From contig QFNK01000040.1 in NCBI GenBank assembly GCA_003240795.1, positions 1-9,909 on the forward strand: 9,909 nucleotides of DNA, given 5' to 3'. This DNA comes from Micavibrio aeruginosavorus (lineage in GTDB: Bacteria; Pseudomonadota; Alphaproteobacteria; Micavibrionales; Micavibrionaceae). The translations under genes were made by a program, and so were the position numbers. The notes beneath the pieces were generated by a model. It saw only the letters and a program-made list of their open reading frames with translations. It was not told the DNA's origin and searched no databases. Below, one piece after another: positions 6,487-9,909 of the stretch (position 1 is the stretch's first letter; every line of letters starts with the position of its first letter).

Positions 6487-6522
6487 ATTTTCCTCCACTT
6501 CCTTTTCTTTGATCAAGACAGC

Positions 6523-6550
6523 TTGTCCGCCTTTGAATTTGCGGTATTAT
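6523..6550 (+). promoter_or_regulatory. Predicted promoter of the entericidin operon
   Basis: TTGTCC (6523-6528) and TATTAT (6545-6550) are 16 bases apart, about 65 bases upstream of the lipoprotein start. No terminator is evident between the tRNA and this site, so read-through from the tRNA is also possible. Confidence 0.42.
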
Positions 6551-6615
6551 TTGCCTTGGTTCTTTATGTTCCAAATTCTTCGCAGTCCTCTACCGTTCAG
6601 GGAAAATTAACTATT

Positions 6616-6744
6616 ATGAAAAAAGTTGTTGCGTTTTTAGCTCTGGTTATGTTAATTGCACCTCTGTCCGCATGCTCCAACACTGCCAATGGCGCCGGAC
6701 AGGATTTGGAAAACATGGGACGCTGGATACAGGAAACGGTTTAA
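6616..6744 (+). CDS. Entericidin A/B-type small lipoprotein
   Basis: A 42-residue precursor. The signal peptide (1-19, MKKVVAFLALVMLIAPLSA) ends in the lipobox LSAC with the lipidated Cys at residue 20; the mature peptide is about 23 residues. The segment CSNTANGAGQDLENMGRWIQ matches the entericidin pattern, in which a Cys-Asn-Thr start is followed by GxGxDLxxxG. In E. coli entericidins A and B form a small antidote/bacteriolytic lipoprotein pair; most alphaproteobacterial relatives are single genes whose role is not established. Only one copy is present here, so an antidote/toxin pair is not supported. An AGGGA ribosome site lies about 12 bases upstream, somewhat far. A 38-base gap separates it from the next gene, with which it probably forms an operon. 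Confidence 0.87.
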   Translation: MKKVVAFLALVMLIAPLSACSNTANGAGQDLENMGRWIQETV

Positions 6745-6782
6745 CGACCTGGCCGGCGCCCTCCTTACAGGGGAATTTAAGC

Positions 6783-7148
6783 ATGATACGTTTCATTATG
6801 GCCTGCATGGTTGTCGTCGCTCTGTCGATTTTCGCCACGACCGCCCAGTTCATGGTTCAAGGCATTGAAGGCGCCCGCCAAGAAGTCGCCGCACGCAACG
6901 TGGAACAACCGGAACAGGTTGCCACAGCGCCGGAGCAAGCCGCGCCGCAAGAGCAGAGCGTGAATGTCGCCGCCGAGGAATTCACCACACCGGACATGCT
7001 CAACAATATCGAAACGGCCGCAGGCGCGGATGACTTCCCGGCCGAAAGCTTCACCAATCAGGCACCTGCCGGTCTGGAAGATGACGAAGTTCCGGCCGCC
7101 CCCGTCATGATGACGGATGAGGCCGCAGGAAACGCCGAAGCGAATTAA
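6783..7148 (+). CDS. Small membrane-anchored acidic Ala-rich protein, unknown
   Basis: A 121-residue protein I do not recognise. Residues 1-25 form one hydrophobic segment (IRFIMACMVVVALSIFATTA), an uncleaved anchor or a signal peptide without a clear cut site. The rest (about 30-121) is low complexity, rich in Ala, Glu, Pro, Gln and Asp and strongly acidic, probably disordered and in the periplasm. There are no cysteines after residue 8 and no catalytic motif. AGGGGAA lies about 7 bases before the ATG, much better placed than any upstream start in the same frame. It follows the entericidin-like gene by 38 bases and ends before a strong terminator, so the two are probably co-transcribed and may act together at the envelope; that link is inference. 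Confidence 0.78.
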   Translation: MIRFIMACMVVVALSIFATTAQFMVQGIEGARQEVAARNVEQPEQVATAPEQAAPQEQSVNVAAEEFTTPDMLNNIETAAGADDFPAESFTNQAPAGLEDDEVPAAPVMMTDEAAGNAEAN

Positions 7149-7170
7149 TCAAAAAGAGTTTCATGGTTTA

Positions 7171-7207
7171 AAAAAAACCGCCCTTTAAGAGGGGCGGTTT
7201 TAATTTT
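7171..7207. terminator. Bidirectional terminator between convergent genes
   Basis: A 12-base-pair stem (7174-7185 with 7190-7201, one G-T pair) with a 4-base loop. It is flanked by an A-run on the left and a T-rich tract on the right, so it can terminate the plus-strand small-protein operon and the minus-strand tpsB gene. Confidence 0.88.
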
Positions 7208-7226
7208 TGCGCGGGAGCGGCAGCGA

Positions 7227-8948
7227 TTAGAAGCGCTTGCTCAGGTTGAAGTAGTAGCGCGGGCTCTTGTCGTTTTCCGTCTCGACTTCACGCGTCAGCG
7301 GAAACGCGACGGCGAAACCGGCCTGAACATCGAGCGGCAGGTCAAGGCGAACGCCCGGACCCGCGGATGCGAGGGAATCACGCTCCTGCGAGGATGTCGT
7401 CGCATCCTTGTTCCATACGCGGCCTATGTCATAGAAGCCGTACAGCTGATAGCTTTCGATAAAGCTGTTACTGAACGGCACAGGTTCCTTCCACTGAAGT
7501 TCGACCGTACCGGCAATACCGTCATCGCCCGCAATTTCGGACGGGTCGTAACCGCGGCCGAACTGCATTCCGCCGATCGAGAATTCCTCGGAAGACAAAA
7601 GCGCATCGCTGGCTTTTTGTCCACGTGCCGCCAGAAGGAGGTTTATGGAGCCGGTCACGCGCTGCAAGCGTTGCAGCTCAAGCGTCACTTTCGTGAAATT
7701 CGGATCGCCTTGCGCGCGGGAAAGGTTTTCATCACCCTCATCGCTTGCAAACAGGCCTATGCCTTTGGAAAGTTCGACATCCACCGTGTTCGCCGCAGGG
7801 CCGATCAGCGTTTCAACCAGTTCATAGCGGCCGCCGAGGCGCAGGGCGCTGATACGGTCGCGGCGCGTTTCTTCCACGTTGTTCGCGGAACGGACGCGGC
7901 GCCAGTCATAGTCGAAACGTCCCGTCAGGTTTTCCGTGCGGGAGCGGATGAACGGGTGCGACACGCCGACATTCAAAAGGTAAGAGCGGCCGCGGACATC
8001 GAATTCTTCCAGATCATAGCCCGGTTCCGTGTCCGTCACGTTTGCGCGGGCATGCGCCTTCGTGCCGTACGCTCCGACAGGCTGTTCATAGCCGATGGAG
8101 CCGTAGGCCAGTTCGTACCAGCTTTGCGGAGCGACAACCGTTTGGAGCGTGATGGCTTCGTTCAGGCCGAGCATGGAGTTCAGCGTTACCGCGCCGCCAA
8201 CCTGTACGGGACCGAGATAGCGGCTTCCGAAATTATCGACGCTGAGAAGCGCATCAACCGGATCATACGACAGGATGATGTCCATGTCGGACGCGCCGGG
8301 CGTGGTGGCGGACGGGCTCAATACGCTGCGCGCCGTTACGCCGGGCAGGTCGTTGATCAGCAGAAGCTGGCGTTCCAGTTCGGCCGCATTCAGGGCGCCG
8401 CCAGCGTTGATTTTTGCGGCATATGCCTCGATATCGCGCGTGTTGATCGGCGCGTTCGCGTTTTCCTTGCGGATGTTGATTTTATCGACGAACCCTTCGA
8501 CGACCTGCAGGCGAACGGTGCCGTCCTCGATCGTTTGCGGCGGCACCACAACCTGCGTCAGGATGTAGCCGTCGTTGCGGTATTTCATCGTAATGTCGTT
8601 CGCAATGCCGAACACCTCGGCCAGGGATATGTTCTGACCGATTTTCCCTGCATACAGAGCGCGGATTTCGCTCTCTTTATATGTGGAGGCGCCATCGACC
8701 GTCAGACCTTTCAGCGTAAAGTTGACCTTTTCCGCGCCGGCCGGAGCCTGTACGGAGCCGCCAGCTTTCACCTGCACATCAGGCGTTACATCGGGAAGAA
8801 CATTTTCGCGGCGAAGACGCTCACCGGCAAGACCGGGGTCGGCCGCGCTCTGCGCGAATGCATCATGTGCCGCCGTCATAATGGACGCTGCGGATACGGC
8901 AAGAAGCGCCGCCGTGCGGAGAGCGTAAAAGTGGGTTTTGGCGCGCAT
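7227..8948 (-). CDS. TpsB outer-membrane transporter (ShlB/FhaC/HecB family)
   Basis: A 573-residue outer-membrane protein that would export and, in some families, activate a large TpsA partner. Signal peptide 1-32 (cut near AFA-Q). A short helical N-terminal stretch (about 35-60) is followed by POTRA domain 1 (about 75-155, VNFTLKGLTVDGAS to LQVVEGFVDKINI), a second POTRA (about 156-228), and a C-terminal 16-strand beta-barrel (about 230-573). The loop-6 signature appears as GRGYDPSE (464-471), the counterpart of VRGY in FhaC that is needed for secretion. FYDIGRVWN (505-513) is another family mark. The last residue is Phe, as for barrel insertion by BAM. Length is typical. The partner gene lies immediately to the right on the opposite strand, instead of downstream in one operon. 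AAGG about 11 bases before the start is a modest ribosome site. Confidence 0.94.
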   Translation of the reverse strand: MRAKTHFYALRTAALLAVSAASIMTAAHDAFAQSAADPGLAGERLRRENVLPDVTPDVQVKAGGSVQAPAGAEKVNFTLKGLTVDGASTYKESEIRALYAGKIGQNISLAEVFGIANDITMKYRNDGYILTQVVVPPQTIEDGTVRLQVVEGFVDKINIRKENANAPINTRDIEAYAAKINAGGALNAAELERQLLLINDLPGVTARSVLSPSATTPGASDMDIILSYDPVDALLSVDNFGSRYLGPVQVGGAVTLNSMLGLNEAITLQTVVAPQSWYELAYGSIGYEQPVGAYGTKAHARANVTDTEPGYDLEEFDVRGRSYLLNVGVSHPFIRSRTENLTGRFDYDWRRVRSANNVEETRRDRISALRLGGRYELVETLIGPAANTVDVELSKGIGLFASDEGDENLSRAQGDPNFTKVTLELQRLQRVTGSINLLLAARGQKASDALLSSEEFSIGGMQFGRGYDPSEIAGDDGIAGTVELQWKEPVPFSNSFIESYQLYGFYDIGRVWNKDATTSSQERDSLASAGPGVRLDLPLDVQAGFAVAFPLTREVETENDKSPRYYFNLSKRF

Positions 8949-9288
8949 GACTGTCTGACCTTATGGAATATATTATGTGCAAAAAATTCGGGAGATTTTT
9001 ATTCCCGTTCATTTCGAAACTACTCGAAGACGGACACAACGGCAAGTAGGGGTTATAGGAAAATTATTTCCCTGTGAGAATTATGTCTAATTGTTTGTAA
9101 TTCTTGATTATTAAGTTTTTTCTAATGCTTACAAAGAATTATCCACACGCCGGCAATTACGAATCTTGTTGTTTCGATAATGGAAAAATGGCATGTATCT
9201 AGGCGGTCAAATCTGCCCGAGCCGCAGCATTTTAGACGCATACCCTTAAAAATTCGTAAAGATTTAAAAAACGCCGTTAGGAGAAGTC
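8949..9288. promoter_or_regulatory. AT-rich divergent control region of the tpsB/tpsA genes
   Basis: This 340-base gap has no convincing gene and must hold the promoters of both divergent genes. It is much more AT-rich than its surroundings, with repeated AATT/TAAT cores (around 9063, 9079, 9089, 9098, 9137, 9155, 9250), a small perfect hairpin GGAAA/TTTCC (9058-9071), and a DnaA box at 9139-9147. I find no clear -35/-10 pair for either gene. Such a tract could bind H-NS-like or MucR-type silencers, which is inference. Confidence 0.6.
9139..9147 (+). promoter_or_regulatory. Perfect DnaA box in the tps control region
   Basis: TTATCCACA, the exact consensus, 142 bases before the tpsA start in AT-rich DNA. 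A single box is not an origin. It may link tps expression to DnaA or may be chance. Confidence 0.35.
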
Positions 9289-9909
9289 ATGAACACGCAA
9301 CGCAGACAACCGTCCAGCATCCTCGCAAAATCGCGCATGCGCTCCTATCTTTTCAGCACGGCGCTCACGGCGGCGGGACTGATTGCAATGTCTTCCGCGG
9401 CATCCGCGCAAAACTGGACGGACCACGTTGCGGAACAACCGGGCGGCATCAGCATCGACACAAGCGTGCCAAACACAACGAACATCCAGCAGCATCTGGA
9501 CATGGTCAAAGTCCGCGGTAACGGCGACATCAATGCCGGATGGACGGTCAACCTGAACCAGCCGGGCAGCAGCTCCAAATATGTTCTTTACGACACCAAA
9601 GAAGACCCGACGAAAATCCTCGGCAACCTGAACGCAAACGGCCGCGTTTACATCTTCGATTCAAACGGCGTTATTTTCGGCGCGGGCTCCCAAGTCAATG
9701 TCGGCTCTATCGTTGCATCTACCGGCAACATCTCCGACCAGAAGATGACGACATGGAGCATTGGCGTCGATCGATTCGTCGACCCCTTCTGGCTCAACAA
9801 CTCACACTTGTCTGATAAGCTCGGCTGGGACCTTCCTTACACACACACGAACACATTCACACGGCCCCTCATTTTCGAGAATGAGACGGGGATCAAGTCA
9901 AAGCCTGCA
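9289..9909 (+). CDS. TpsA exoprotein (filamentous haemagglutinin family), 5' part
   Basis: The first 207 residues of a large secreted protein; the frame is open to the window edge. A long basic-start signal peptide (1-40, cut after ASA) leads into the TPS secretion domain. The recognised core is LGNLNANGRVYIF (111-123), SNGVIFGAGSQVNVGSIVAST (125-145), the counterpart of NPNGI...VNVGGLVAST in FhaB/HMW1-type proteins; here the NPNG motif reads DSNG. After it comes an unusual Trp/Asp-rich stretch (152-182). The family forms a right-handed beta-helix and serves as adhesin, haemolysin or contact-dependent inhibition toxin; which of these cannot be known without the C-terminus. The TpsB encoded leftward at 7227-8948 is the obvious transporter. 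AGGAG at 9279-9283, 5 bases before the ATG, is a strong ribosome site and fixes the start. Confidence 0.93.
   Translation, partial: MNTQRRQPSSILAKSRMRSYLFSTALTAAGLIAMSSAASAQNWTDHVAEQPGGISIDTSVPNTTNIQQHLDMVKVRGNGDINAGWTVNLNQPGSSSKYVLYDTKEDPTKILGNLNANGRVYIFDSNGVIFGAGSQVNVGSIVASTGNISDQKMTTWSIGVDRFVDPFWLNNSHLSDKLGWDLPYTHTNTFTRPLIFENETGIKSKPA

Noticed and set aside
7617..9077. A 486-residue open frame on the plus strand opposite the TpsB gene
   Set aside because: It is the mirror of the TpsB gene in GC-biased codons, has no family resemblance or good start, and TpsB itself is certain.
9189..9204. Sigma-54 promoter-like TGGCATG...GGC before tpsA, a possible target of the LuxO-like regulator
   Set aside because: The spacing from GG to GC is one base too long and the -12 element is poor; sigma-54 promoters do not tolerate this.

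Overview
The window reads as chromosomal DNA of a Gram-negative proteobacterium, most likely an alphaproteobacterium. The evidence is an outer-membrane two-partner secretion pair, a periplasmic DsbC-like protein, an entericidin-type lipoprotein, MscL, and a tRNA-Ala with an encoded CCA end. I cannot name the genus from sequence alone. Nearly all genes have close, moderately GC-rich codon use. One small gene near 1.9-2.4 kb looks more AT-rich and foreign.

Left part (1-3.3 kb): a gene-free end with small repeats, then two minus-strand genes. The first encodes a soluble lytic transglycosylase of the small type found beside conjugation and type IV secretion genes. The second encodes an unrecognised 304-residue protein with a Gly/Pro/Ala-rich tail ending in FFKKK. 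A terminator-like hairpin separates them, directly abutting a perfect DnaA box that lies inside the predicted promoter of the transglycosylase gene. A 307-base gap full of small inverted repeats leads to a plus-strand orphan gene. That gene converges with only 17 bases between stops on a minus-strand gene for an exported DsbC/DsbG-type thioredoxin-fold protein (CPHC).

Middle part (3.3-7.2 kb), all plus strand: a Bax inhibitor-1 family membrane protein with its own promoter and terminator; a LuxO-like sigma-54 response regulator without an adjacent kinase; mscL with a predicted promoter and a strong terminator; tRNA-Ala(GGC); and a two-gene operon of an entericidin-like lipoprotein and a small membrane-anchored acidic protein. 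A bidirectional terminator closes this block.

Right part (7.2-9.9 kb): a TpsB outer-membrane transporter gene on the minus strand, a 340-base AT-rich divergent control region with another perfect DnaA box, and the start of a TpsA exoprotein gene on the plus strand that runs off the window. TpsB should export TpsA, but the two are divergently transcribed rather than in the usual operon, so they can be regulated separately.

Most genes are recognisable families. The less ordinary signals are the two DnaA boxes in control regions, the split TPS locus with a variant TPS motif, the unrecognised FFKKK-tailed protein, the lipoprotein/acidic-protein operon, and a BI-1 protein lacking the usual aspartates.
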